Source of the DNA: a bacterium
GTDB lineage: Bacteria > Patescibacteriota > Microgenomatia > UBA10105 > UBA927
Direction of reading: 5' to 3'
Assembly: GCA_021817785.1 (NCBI GenBank)
Contig: JAKAFY010000015.1
Span: forward strand, 1-40,729
Length of the DNA: 40,729 bases
Under the pieces are notes generated by a model. It worked only from the letters and a program-made list of their open reading frames with translations, had not been told where the DNA came from and did not search any database. The first letter of the stretch is position 1; every line of letters begins with the position of its first letter. The translations under genes and the position numbers were made by a program. This document shows positions 1 through 8,075 of the stretch, one piece after another.

Positions 1-500
1 TGGATGCTTGCCGCCAGTATTTTCGTTTTAAAGTGGTAGTTGTCGTAGACGTGGCGTACGCGCGAGATAAACTCGTCTCCCAATCCGTCGGTAAAGTCGT
101 CGACCCTGCCTAAATACGGCGACACGAACGATGCGCCCACCTTGGCGGCCAACAGCGCCTGGTTCACGCTAAAACAGAGCGTCATATTTACCTTTATGCC
201 TTCGCTGGTTAATGTTTTCGTGGCTTCGTATCCGGCCAACGTGCAGGGAATTTTCACATAGACATTGGATTGGAGTTTGGAAAGGGCTAATCCCTCACGG
301 ACAATGCCCACGGCATCGTCTGCGATGGTTTCCAAGCTCACTGGGCCGTTTACCATACCCAGGATTTCGGTGATGACGTCTTTGTACGGTTTGCCGACTT
401 CAGAGGCCAGCGTCGGATTGGTGGTAACGCCGTCGATAAATCCCCATTTGAGCGCCTGGCGTATTTCATCGGGCTTTGCGGTATCGATAAACAACTGCAT
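1..500 (-). CDS. Transaldolase / fructose-6-phosphate aldolase-like protein (3' truncated by window)
   Basis: The reverse strand encodes about 166 residues beginning MQLFIDTAKPDEIRQAL and running off the window start. The (IDTA) opening strand, the GVTTNPTLASE segment, the Schiff-base lysine in VYVKIP (about residue 83) and the late FVSPYLGRVDD segment are those of the small transaldolase/TalC-FSA subfamily, which makes or cleaves C-C bonds in sugar phosphates in the cytoplasm. These proteins are usually about 215-220 residues, so roughly 50 C-terminal residues lie outside. The start is set by a -10-like TACACT six nt upstream with an extended TG; no Shine-Dalgarno is seen, so the message may be leaderless. 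It is divergent from the ATPase gene. Transaldolase versus F6P aldolase activity cannot be decided from sequence. Confidence 0.9.
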   Translation of the reverse strand, partial: MQLFIDTAKPDEIRQALKWGFIDGVTTNPTLASEVGKPYKDVITEILGMVNGPVSLETIADDAVGIVREGLALSKLQSNVYVKIPCTLAGYEATKTLTSEGIKVNMTLCFSVNQALLAAKVGASFVSPYLGRVDDFTDGLGDEFISRVRHVYDNYHFKTKILAASI

Positions 501-506
501 GTATCC

Positions 507-512
507 AGTGTA
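507..512 (-). promoter_or_regulatory. -10 box (TACACT) of the transaldolase-like gene
   Basis: TACACT on the minus strand with an upstream TG (extended -10) ends 6 nt before the ATG, which fits transcription starting at or next to the start codon. Confidence 0.45.
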
Positions 513-600
513 GCACAGAGTGTATGCGGAGAGGAAATAGGGAATGTATGTAATCACACAATTGTTTTTTGCAGTGAAGAAAAAGGTATATACTAAAATG

Positions 601-2958
601 ATGATGGTCGGTTTAACTTCAGTGCAGGCCGCACAGCTTCTGGCACGGGACGGATACAACGAAATACCGGAACGGCGGGTAAGTCTACTTACGAAAGTTC
701 TCCGGAGCCTTATCTCGCCGATAGGCATCATGCTTACGGTGGCTGCGGCACTGTCTTTTATCGTCGGAAAAGCGTTCGACGGATACTTTATTTTTGTCCT
801 GCTTTTTATAAATGTGGGGATTACCCTCTGGCAGGAATGGAAAGCCGATACGGCGATTACCAAGCTCAACGCGCACCTCACACAAACCGTCAACGTCATG
901 CGTGACGGCACGTGGCAGCAAGTTGCATCGCGGGTCTTGGTGCCGGGCGATGTCGTACGGCTGGGATCCGGAGACGTCATCCCGGTCGACGGAAGTGTAC
1001 TCGAAGCAAACCATGTGTCGGTCAATGAATCCGCCGTGACCGGCGAATCGCTTCCGGTTGATAAAAACGTCAATGACCGCGTGTATTCAGGATCCTTTCT
1101 TTCCGCGGGGGTGGCCGTCATCACCGTCATGGCCACCGGGGCACGGACGAGTTTCGGCAAGACAGTATTTTCCGTAGAACGGGTGCGCAAAACCAGCATG
1201 CTGGAGCAGGATATTTTATCGATCGCAAAGTTCCTGACGTTTTTGAGTATCGCCGCGGTTGTCATCCTCTCGCTCGTACTGATCGTGTTTCAGCACGCGC
1301 CGCTTTTGGAGGTATTGACGCTGGATCTGAGCCTCGTTATCGCCGGTATCCCCATAAGCCTGCCGACGGTGATGACGCTTATTATCGAATTCGGGGTTTT
1401 AAGCCTTGTCGAAAAGAGCGTCATAGTACGGCGGCTTTCCGCGCTTGAAGATTTGGCAAACGTCAATTATTTGCTGACGGACAAAACGGGCACGCTCACC
1501 GAAAACCGGATTACCGTGCAGGATGTATACGCCTATGGCGGGTTTACGCACGACGACGTCATTTCCTACGCCGCCACGCTGGCTGCTATGGAAAGCGATA
1601 ATCCCATAGATCAAGCAATTCTGGCAAAAGCCCGGGATCTCCATGTCGCAACCGGCACGGTACAAAAACTGGATTTTACGCCTGCGGATTCGGTACGGAA
1701 GCGGAGTACGCTTGTCTACGAAAAAGACGGTACGCCCATGATCATTTCCGTGGGTGCCCCGCAGATGATCGCATCGCTGTCTAATCTTACGACAGACGTA
1801 CGGCAATCATTTGATAAAGAAGTGGCAGTCCTTGCCCAGAGCGGGTATCGGACGCTGGCCGTCGCATACGGGTCCGGCAAAGAGGAAACATCCATGCAGC
1901 TTATAGGACTCATCGCCCTGTCCGATACGCTCCGGCCGGACGCCAAGTCGGTTATCGAATTTCTGATGGACAATGGCATCGACGTTTCCATGGTCACCGG
2001 CGATAACCGTGCCATCGCAGCCCAGGTAGCAAACACACTGTCGCTTCACGGCGGCTCGGTCATGGCCAAGGAAGAACTCGGCCGCATCCCGTGGGCGAGT
2101 GCCGCTCCGGCCATATTTGCCCGTACGGGAGCGTTTGCGGAGATCGTACCGGCGGATAAGCTGCTGCTGGTCGAGCAGGCAAAAAAATATTTCGTGGTGG
2201 CCGCAAACGGAGACGGCGTCAATGATTTGCCGGCGCTCAAGGCGGCCAACGTGGGCATAGCCGTAAAAAGCGCTGTAGCCGCTCTCAAAGCCACTGCGGA
2301 CATTGTGCTGTTATCCAACGGCATCAGCGTCATACGCGATGCGATTATCGAGAGCAGAAAAATATTCGCGCGATTGTATACGTATTCGCTGTACCGGATA
2401 TCGGAAAGCATGCGGCTTATCATCACCATTGCGCTGCTGGGCCTTTTTGCCGGCAAATATCCCATGACGCCGCTGCAGATTATTCTGCTTGCACTGCTCA
2501 ATGACGTTCCGATTATTTCTTTAGCATCCGACAACGTCCATATCGCCCGCAGGCCGGCAAAAATCAACGCGAAAAAACGGTTTGTTTTAAGTTCTCTCTA
2601 TGGCATGACGGGGGTACTAAACAGCATGCTTCTGTACGTATTTGTCGTGTATATATGGAAACTGCCATGGCCGGTGATCCAGACCATGTACTTTTTGAAA
2701 CTGACGGTTTCCGGGCATATGCTTATCTATGTGGCCCATACGAAGCAGCGGTGGTTCAAATTTTTCCCGAGCACACAGGTTATATGGGCGACGACGCTTA
2801 CCCAGGTCGGTGCCACCATCCTAGCCCTTACCGGTTTTCTCATGCCCGGAAAATTGGCTATCGGCGAAGCACTGTTTGTCTGGGTATGGGCGTTTTTCTG
2901 GATGCAGGTCAGCGAAGTCGTCAAAATCGTGAATTTGCGGATGACCCACGATGAGTAA
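601..2958 (+). CDS. P-type ATPase, P3A (plasma-membrane proton pump) type
   Basis: About 785 residues; predicted to pump H+ out of the cell using ATP. P-type landmarks in order: TGES (about residue 147, actuator domain), DKTGTLT with the phosphorylated Asp (about 294), MVTGDN (about 465) and GDGVND (about 537). P3A-specific signs are the short N-terminus, the Asn-containing M2 segment (LLFINVGITLWQEW), PISLPTVMTLIIEFG before the P-site, and ALLNDVPIISLASDN in M6, whose Asp (about 635) matches the proton-carrying Asp of plant/fungal pumps. Three consecutive ATGs (598, 601, 604) follow a TATACT -10 box at 589-594; 601 is chosen for spacing, and an upstream ATG at 544 precedes that box. Two small genes with strong ribosome binding sites follow closely, suggesting one transcript. 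Confidence 0.92.
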   Translation: MMVGLTSVQAAQLLARDGYNEIPERRVSLLTKVLRSLISPIGIMLTVAAALSFIVGKAFDGYFIFVLLFINVGITLWQEWKADTAITKLNAHLTQTVNVMRDGTWQQVASRVLVPGDVVRLGSGDVIPVDGSVLEANHVSVNESAVTGESLPVDKNVNDRVYSGSFLSAGVAVITVMATGARTSFGKTVFSVERVRKTSMLEQDILSIAKFLTFLSIAAVVILSLVLIVFQHAPLLEVLTLDLSLVIAGIPISLPTVMTLIIEFGVLSLVEKSVIVRRLSALEDLANVNYLLTDKTGTLTENRITVQDVYAYGGFTHDDVISYAATLAAMESDNPIDQAILAKARDLHVATGTVQKLDFTPADSVRKRSTLVYEKDGTPMIISVGAPQMIASLSNLTTDVRQSFDKEVAVLAQSGYRTLAVAYGSGKEETSMQLIGLIALSDTLRPDAKSVIEFLMDNGIDVSMVTGDNRAIAAQVANTLSLHGGSVMAKEELGRIPWASAAPAIFARTGAFAEIVPADKLLLVEQAKKYFVVAANGDGVNDLPALKAANVGIAVKSAVAALKATADIVLLSNGISVIRDAIIESRKIFARLYTYSLYRISESMRLIITIALLGLFAGKYPMTPLQIILLALLNDVPIISLASDNVHIARRPAKINAKKRFVLSSLYGMTGVLNSMLLYVFVVYIWKLPWPVIQTMYFLKLTVSGHMLIYVAHTKQRWFKFFPSTQVIWATTLTQVGATILALTGFLMPGKLAIGEALFVWVWAFFWMQVSEVVKIVNLRMTHDE

Positions 2959-2998
2959 TGCGAGAGCTATTTCTTGTGAAAAAGGAGGTGAACATAGT

Positions 2999-3205
2999 AT
3001 GCTGAAAGAACGAACGTTCATATACGTGAGTTGCTGTTTGTTTAGTGTCGTAGGGGTGTTACACTTGATCCGGTTTGTGAATGGATGGGACCTGATCATC
3101 GGGCCATGGAGCGCGCCGGTATGGTTGAGCGGAGTAGCGGCATTGTTTTTAGGCTTCATGGTATATAACGCAACCATGCTGCTCGGGAAGAAAAAGAAGA
3201 AATAA
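2999..3205 (+). CDS. Small two-helix membrane protein
   Basis: A 68-residue protein, MLKERTFIYVSC onward, with two hydrophobic stretches (about residues 7-25 and 37-62) and a C-terminal run of lysines, so probably two membrane helices with a positive cytoplasmic tail. The start is fixed by an excellent Shine-Dalgarno (AAAGGAGGTG at 2981-2990) 8 nt upstream; the in-frame ATG at 2951 has none. It lies 40 nt behind the P3A ATPase gene and ahead of a stress-17M-like gene. A role as accessory subunit of the pump is only a guess from position. No family recognised. Confidence 0.75.
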   Translation: MLKERTFIYVSCCLFSVVGVLHLIRFVNGWDLIIGPWSAPVWLSGVAALFLGFMVYNATMLLGKKKKK

Positions 3206-3259
3206 GAACTGTTTTTCTCTTGAATCGTATAAACGTGTTTTACTAAGGAGGTGAATCGT

Positions 3260-3766
3260 ATGGTACATATCGTCGTCGGTTTGTTTGAAGAAAGTAAAGC
3301 GGCAGGAGAGGCTGTGGCGGAGTTGAAACGCATGGGATATGCCAAAGATATCTCGCTGATCGCGCGTGATGAAAAAACTCATAAGATTCACCTGTACCAG
3401 ATAAAACATGAAGATATGGAGATTGTTGATACGGAACGGGGTGCCGAGCTTGGGGCATTGGGAGGAATCATCGGCGGATTGTCCGTCGTACTAAACCCCA
3501 TCCTGGCCGCTCCTGCCATCATCGCGGCGTTTGCCGTCACCATGGGAGTGGCTGGGGCTGCTATCGGCGCCGCATTCGGAGAGTATATGGGCGATCTGTC
3601 CGGAGCCGGATTATTGCCGGAACGCGCGAAAATCTATCAGGATAAAATTAAAAACGGTGAAGTATTTGTGTCGGTCGCGGATTCCAAGGGAGCAGATGCC
3701 AAGGTCCGCAAGATTTTTGAGCAATTTCACGGCACGCACATCCATACGCTCAACAGCGAAAAGTAA
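3260..3766 (+). CDS. General stress protein 17M-like (YflT/DUF1269-type) protein with hydrophobic glycine-rich core
   Basis: 168 residues. The N-terminal part (MVHIVVGLFEESKAAGEAV, then ELKRMGYAKDISLIAR) is the alpha/beta fold seen in general stress protein 17M and DUF1269-like proteins. The centre (about 60-115) is a Gly/Ala-rich hydrophobic stretch with GALGGIIGG and AGAAIGAAFGEYMG, resembling glycine-zipper membrane segments. The tail resumes the soluble fold (KIKNGEVFVSVADSKGADAKVRKIF). The start follows an AAGGAGGTG Shine-Dalgarno ending 8 nt before the ATG; the in-frame GTG at 3251 lies within it. The context (ATPase plus small membrane protein) suggests envelope or pH stress. Exact function unknown. 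Confidence 0.75.
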   Translation: MVHIVVGLFEESKAAGEAVAELKRMGYAKDISLIARDEKTHKIHLYQIKHEDMEIVDTERGAELGALGGIIGGLSVVLNPILAAPAIIAAFAVTMGVAGAAIGAAFGEYMGDLSGAGLLPERAKIYQDKIKNGEVFVSVADSKGADAKVRKIFEQFHGTHIHTLNSEK

Positions 3767-3779
3767 CGCGGGGATTCGG

Positions 3780-4745
3780 TCACCGTCTGCGTTTTTGTAC
3801 CCTGGCAGGCTGTCGCGCGAAGCGTAACTTTTTGGTTTTGCGCCTGCGGTATTCGGAAAGCACGACGCCGATGGTGATGATGATCCCTCCGATCGTATAG
3901 GCAGGAGTCAGCCGGTCCCCAAGCCAGAGCACTGCAAGCAACGAACCCCATACCGGCTGCAGATAATAAAAGACCGCGACTTCGGAAATTTCTATGGACT
4001 GTATGGCGATATTGCGCAGCGCGTACGCCACGGATCCGGAAAGCACGGCCATAAACAAGACGCCCAGATGTGCCTGAAGCGGTGCGCGGGCAAACTCCGT
4101 GACAATGGTGGCCACGGGGACGGTACAGAAAAGAATGGGCAGAAAGAGGAGGAAGGACAGTATAAATTGGCCGTGCGCGAGCAGGGAAGACGAAACATTG
4201 TGCCGTATCGCGAGTTTGGTGAGTAAGGCCGCAAACATATCCGCAATAACGGAACAGATCAGGAGCAGATTTCCTTCGACCGTGCCGACGTGGTTGACCG
4301 TGTGATTTAATACAAGCGGGCCCAGTGCCGCAATAGCCGTGCCGATCAGTGTGACCGTGATTCCTATCGATTCCATTTTCGTAATCCGCTCACGGAACAG
4401 CAGTACGCCGCCCAGGATAATAAACAACGGTTCGCCAGCCGTAAGCAAGCTGCCGGACAGCGCGGACGTTTTATTAAGCGCCAGAAAAAAGAGCCCGATG
4501 GCAAGCGGGGTAGAAAGGAACATGGTGATAAACGTAATCCAGCGGGATTTGCCCGTGCGGGGAAGAGCGACCGGGCTGGCGGCAAAGACAAAGCCGGCGA
4601 TAACGGCGCTTATGGCAAACCGATACGTCAGAAAAACCAACGGATCAAACCAGGTGAGGGTATTTTTGACGACAGCTGCAGCAGCTCCCCAGATAAGAGA
4701 AACGATGAGCAGTAATACGTAGGCGTTCAGCCGTTTTTTTGTCAT
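3780..4745 (-). CDS. EamA/DMT-family permease (10-TM drug/metabolite transporter)
   Basis: 321 residues with about ten hydrophobic helices in two EamA repeats. Signs are the N-terminal LIWGAAAAVVKNTLTWFDPLVFLTYRF pattern split over two helices, GSLLTAGEPLFIILGGVLLFRE at the end of repeat one, and YYLQPVWGSLLAVLWLGDRLT near the end of repeat two. This is an inner-membrane exporter or importer of small metabolites; the substrate cannot be told. The C-terminus is very basic. It is convergent with the stress-17M-like gene and divergent from the DUF2079 gene. A small inverted repeat (GGATAC/GTATCC) lies just upstream of the start. Confidence 0.9.
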   Translation of the reverse strand: MTKKRLNAYVLLLIVSLIWGAAAAVVKNTLTWFDPLVFLTYRFAISAVIAGFVFAASPVALPRTGKSRWITFITMFLSTPLAIGLFFLALNKTSALSGSLLTAGEPLFIILGGVLLFRERITKMESIGITVTLIGTAIAALGPLVLNHTVNHVGTVEGNLLLICSVIADMFAALLTKLAIRHNVSSSLLAHGQFILSFLLFLPILFCTVPVATIVTEFARAPLQAHLGVLFMAVLSGSVAYALRNIAIQSIEISEVAVFYYLQPVWGSLLAVLWLGDRLTPAYTIGGIIITIGVVLSEYRRRKTKKLRFARQPARVQKRRR

Positions 4746-4792
4746 AGTGGATACATTTCAGTATCCAGGAATCTGCGTTCTGAAACAAGTGG

Positions 4793-4798
4793 TATGAT
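4793..4798 (+). promoter_or_regulatory. Extended -10 box (TGG TATGAT) of the DUF2079 gene
   Basis: TATGAT preceded by TGG ends 7 nt before the ATG at 4806. The ATG at 4794 lies inside the box, so it is unlikely to be the start. Confidence 0.45.
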
Positions 4799-4805
4799 GG
4801 CCAGT

Positions 4806-6389
4806 ATGATGGTTTTTCTTGCAACCTTTGTAACCGTGCTATTAGCAATGTTTTTATTTTTCATGCAGGACCCGTTACTGTCTGGCTCACTGCGTATGGC
4901 CTATGTAGGAGCATACGCGCTTATCGTTATCGCGGCGGCGGTGATTGCATATATGTGGAGTTTCGTCCGTCTTCCGGCCAGAGCGAAACAGACAATAGCG
5001 ATTGCGGCGCATAGTGTCCTAGGCATATACGTTGTCGCCCTACTTTTCCGCGCTGTTATGCTGTACAGAAATTACAGTGCCTTTATAGACTTATCGTATT
5101 ATGAAAGTGCGGTGCTGCAGTTTTCCAGATTCAAGCTTGCCCGCATTTGGGATGTAGGAAGTCCGCTTTGGAGCCAGCATTTCGAACCGATCGTATTTCT
5201 TTTGGTACCGTGGTATTGGCTAGGGCTTGGGGGGAGCATGCTATTAGTTGTAGCGCAGGCGATCGCGGCTATCGCTGGCGCCGTGCCGCTCTACAAGATA
5301 GTACGGCATCGTTTGGGTGCGCATCCCTGGGTTGCATGTGCTGTCGTTGCCGCGTACCTTCTCTTTGGCGGATTGCAGTCATCGTATTTTTACGGGTTTC
5401 ACCCGATTACGTTTTTTCCGTTCCTGTTTCTCTCGGCCGTCTACTGGTACGAACGTAAATCATCTCTTGGGTACGCCGTGTTTTTATGTTTAGCACTGTG
5501 TGTAAAGGAAGAAATTTCATTCGTCGTTATTGCGTGGGGACTGTGGTTGCTCGTCGGGAGAAAAGATATGCGGTGGGGAAGTGTCACCATGGCGTTTGGG
5601 CTTATCTGGTATTTCATATCCTTTGGGATCATTTCTCGGTTTCATAACGGCGGATACGAATATTGGGGACAGTTCGGCGGCGGGGCCGGTGGCGGCGCGT
5701 TTGGCATCATCCAATTTGCGCTGACCCACCCCTTGCAGTTTGTGGGGCAATTTGTGAATGACGAGCGGAAGGTGCCCACGCTTATCGAGATGTTCGGCTC
5801 GTTTGGATTTTTACCGTTTGTCGCCCCCATGACGCTTATCTTTTTGGCCCCATCGCTACTTCTCAAGCTGTTATCCAATGATATCGCGATGCTTGATAGT
5901 TTTCATTACAGTGCCGAGATAGCGCCTCTTTTGGCCTTAGCCGCGATAGAAGGGATACGAAGCATACGCGGAAACAAACGGTTGATGCAGCTGGTGCCGG
6001 TATATCTTGGTAGCGTCGCGATATGTGCAAACGTGTATTATGGCTTTGCATTTTATTACGGTACGTATGCCCTGAGGCTGGGGCTGACGCCTGCCAGCGA
6101 CTTTATGATTTCCGAGGAAAGCAAAAAACTTGATATGGCTCTTGTATCGATTCCGAAGAATGCGACCGTATCGTGCCAATACCAAATCTGTTCGCATATC
6201 GAGCGCGGCTTTTGGCAGAAGCTACCCGCTCCGCACGGGGAGACATTGCAGTATGTGATCGTGGATACTAAGCTGCCGCTTGTACTTACCGATAAGGCTG
6301 CCATGAAAACATATTTTGATACCAAAATCGTACCGCGATATTCTCCAGTGAGTATGAGTGACGGCATCTATCTATTGCGTCATAACTAA
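4806..6389 (+). CDS. DUF2079 family polytopic membrane protein
   Basis: About 527 residues with roughly ten membrane helices. The family signature is visible in the first third: YYESAVLQFSRF, then LWSQHFEPIVFLLVPWYWL and a run on 'AGAVPLYKIVRHRLG', followed by FYGFHPITFFPFLF. A glycine-rich loop (FGGGAGGGAFG) lies mid-protein and a soluble tail of about 100 residues follows the last helix, containing NATVSCQYQICSHIERGFWQ. Family members are often linked to polyprenol-dependent glycosyl transfer or envelope work, but no activity is established. The start is set by the -10 box 7 nt upstream; no Shine-Dalgarno is seen. A palindromic terminator follows. Confidence 0.85.
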   Translation: MMVFLATFVTVLLAMFLFFMQDPLLSGSLRMAYVGAYALIVIAAAVIAYMWSFVRLPARAKQTIAIAAHSVLGIYVVALLFRAVMLYRNYSAFIDLSYYESAVLQFSRFKLARIWDVGSPLWSQHFEPIVFLLVPWYWLGLGGSMLLVVAQAIAAIAGAVPLYKIVRHRLGAHPWVACAVVAAYLLFGGLQSSYFYGFHPITFFPFLFLSAVYWYERKSSLGYAVFLCLALCVKEEISFVVIAWGLWLLVGRKDMRWGSVTMAFGLIWYFISFGIISRFHNGGYEYWGQFGGGAGGGAFGIIQFALTHPLQFVGQFVNDERKVPTLIEMFGSFGFLPFVAPMTLIFLAPSLLLKLLSNDIAMLDSFHYSAEIAPLLALAAIEGIRSIRGNKRLMQLVPVYLGSVAICANVYYGFAFYYGTYALRLGLTPASDFMISEESKKLDMALVSIPKNATVSCQYQICSHIERGFWQKLPAPHGETLQYVIVDTKLPLVLTDKAAMKTYFDTKIVPRYSPVSMSDGIYLLRHN

Positions 6390-6406
6390 TTTGTGAATTC
6401 AAAGAA

Positions 6407-6430
6407 TTCAAAGCTAAGCTTTGAAATTTT
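6407..6430 (+). terminator. Intrinsic terminator between convergent DUF2079 gene and hisS
   Basis: TTCAAAGCT, one base, then AGCTTTGAA (a 9-bp stem) followed by ATTTT on the plus strand, 18 nt after the DUF2079 stop. Confidence 0.6.
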
Positions 6431-6438
6431 GTGGAGCG

Positions 6439-7650
6439 TCAGGATGCTCTAGAAAATTTGTCGATGACGGCATCGAGAGAAAGATCCTCACGTTCTTTTG
6501 TCGTCATATTCTTAAGCTGCACAACACCCCGTTTTGCTTCATCCGGGCCCTGGATCACGACGTAGGGGATGCCTTTGCGGTCTGCATATTTCAATTGTTT
6601 TTCGAGTTTATCCGCCGTGGGATACAGGTCAACGGATATACCTGCATTTCGTAGTGTTTGTGTAGTACGTAAGGAAGCGAGACGACCGTCGGGCGAGAAC
6701 ACTGTTACGAGCACTTGTCCGCCAGTAGTCAGTACTGGGGTCAGACCCAACTGATCCGCTGCTTCCAACGTGCGGTCAAATCCCAAACCAAATCCCGTGC
6801 CGCCGATGTCTTTCCCCGCTAGTTTTTGAACGAGGCCGTCGTAGCGCTCTCCGCCTAGGACTGATAAATCTCCTGCGTCCGGGATGACAACTTCCCAAAT
6901 CGGACCCATTGAATATGAGAAAGAACGGGCAATCGTTGGATCAAATTCATACCAGTCATCCGAAAATCCGTAGTCCTTGAGGTATTTCAGGATAAACGAT
7001 ATTTCTTCGTTCGGCTTGAGGTTTTTGACGTAGGTCAGATACTCTTTGGCTTTGTCCGGCGCTATACCTTTGCGGTTCATTTCGGCTAGCACCCCTTCAT
7101 CTCCGATTTTTTTGATTTTGTCGATAGAGACGATGGCTTCGTACGGCATATCGGCAAATAGTGCGCGGGAGTTGATGCGTACGAGTGCCCGTTTGAATCC
7201 CAGTTGTCGGTAGATGTCGAGAGAAAGCGCAATGACTTCTGCGTCAGCGTCCGGGGTTTTGACGCCAAAAATATCCGCGTCTACCTGGATAAACTCGCGG
7301 TAGCGGCCTTTTTGGGGCTTTTCCGAACGGAATGCCGGCTGTATTTGGTAGCGCTTGAACGGAAACGTCAGGGTGTTTTGGTACTCTGCAATCACACGGC
7401 AGGTTGGTACCGTTTGGTCATACCGCAGAGCAACATCGCGGTCTCCCTGGTCTTTGAATTTGAAAAACAGCTTTTCGTCTTCACCTATAGCCCCGGTAAA
7501 TATTTCCAGAGGTTCCAACGTCGGCGTCTCGAGCGGCGAGTATCCCCACGATTCGCAAATGGTGGCAAGCTTATCTTTGAGCCACTTGCGCTTGGCTGCC
7601 TCCGCCGGCAGAAAATCCCGGAATCCTTTGAGCGGTTGGATGGTATTCAT
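6439..7650 (-). CDS. hisS: Histidine--tRNA ligase
   Basis: 403 residues. Charges tRNA-His in the cytoplasm. Class II features: N-terminal LKGFRDFLPAEAAKRKWL (motif 1 region), motif 2 FKRYQIQPAFRSEKPQKGRY then REFIQVDADIFG, the LGGERYDGL segment, motif 3 GGTGFGLGFDRTLEA, and a C-terminal anticodon-binding domain (VLVTVFSPDGRLASLRTTQT to the end). The anticodon domain and motif 2 Arg favour HisS over the HisZ paralogue. Odd: the histidine A motif, usually RGLDYYT, reads RSFSYSMG; the Arg stays but the D-Y-Y triad becomes S-Y-S. The start is at MNTIQPLKGF; upstream in-frame sequence is the shadow of the preceding gene. It lies 2 nt after the small EamA gene and is the last gene of the his operon. 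Confidence 0.93.
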   Translation of the reverse strand: MNTIQPLKGFRDFLPAEAAKRKWLKDKLATICESWGYSPLETPTLEPLEIFTGAIGEDEKLFFKFKDQGDRDVALRYDQTVPTCRVIAEYQNTLTFPFKRYQIQPAFRSEKPQKGRYREFIQVDADIFGVKTPDADAEVIALSLDIYRQLGFKRALVRINSRALFADMPYEAIVSIDKIKKIGDEGVLAEMNRKGIAPDKAKEYLTYVKNLKPNEEISFILKYLKDYGFSDDWYEFDPTIARSFSYSMGPIWEVVIPDAGDLSVLGGERYDGLVQKLAGKDIGGTGFGLGFDRTLEAADQLGLTPVLTTGGQVLVTVFSPDGRLASLRTTQTLRNAGISVDLYPTADKLEKQLKYADRKGIPYVVIQGPDEAKRGVVQLKNMTTKEREDLSLDAVIDKFSRAS

Positions 7651-7652
7651 AG

Positions 7653-8075
7653 TTATCGTGATAACATAACTGTCCCGATAAGTACAACAATGACCCCGAT
7701 AATTTTGATGGTCGACAATGTTTCGCCAAAGAACAGGAGTCCGGTGATGACACCGCCTATGGCAATACCCCCGGTGACAAATGGGATAAGCAGCGAGATC
7801 GGTGCGTTTTTCGACATGGCATCGACAAATAAAAATTGTGCGAAAAACCAAATCAGTCCGGCAAGTGCGGCGATACCCGCATAATTGTTCGCGTGTTTCA
7901 GAATATCACCCGAGGATTTGGTAAGCAGTAGGGTGATCAGAGACGTGACAAAGATGCCGAATGCAAAAAAACCTACGCCTGCGATAAGCGGCAATTTTGA
8001 TTGATAGATTTTCGTAAGCGCATTTGCTGCGGAATATCCGAGAGCCGATGCGACTGCCATGGTAATCCAGTTCAT
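7653..8075 (-). CDS. Small EamA-like membrane protein (single-repeat DMT)
   Basis: 140 residues with about four helices, one EamA half-unit. It carries LIWFFAQFLFVDAMSKNAPI and then a GLLFFGETLSTIKIIGVIVV ending, typical of the last two helices of DMT proteins. Half-size members act as dimers; the substrate is unknown. Its ATG overlaps the TGA of the M24 peptidase gene (ATGA) and hisS starts 2 nt after its stop, so it is translated as part of the his operon. A histidine or peptide-related transport role is guilt by association only. Confidence 0.85.
   Translation of the reverse strand: MNWITMAVASALGYSAANALTKIYQSKLPLIAGVGFFAFGIFVTSLITLLLTKSSGDILKHANNYAGIAALAGLIWFFAQFLFVDAMSKNAPISLLIPFVTGGIAIGGVITGLLFFGETLSTIKIIGVIVVLIGTVMLSR

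Noticed and set aside
6439-7650. hisZ (HisRS-like regulatory subunit of HisG)
   Set aside because: A full anticodon-binding domain and motif 2 are present, and HisG here is the long form that does not use HisZ.
7204-7884. 226-codon plus-strand ORF opposite hisS and the small EamA gene
   Set aside because: Spans two well-supported genes on the other strand, no recognisable motif.
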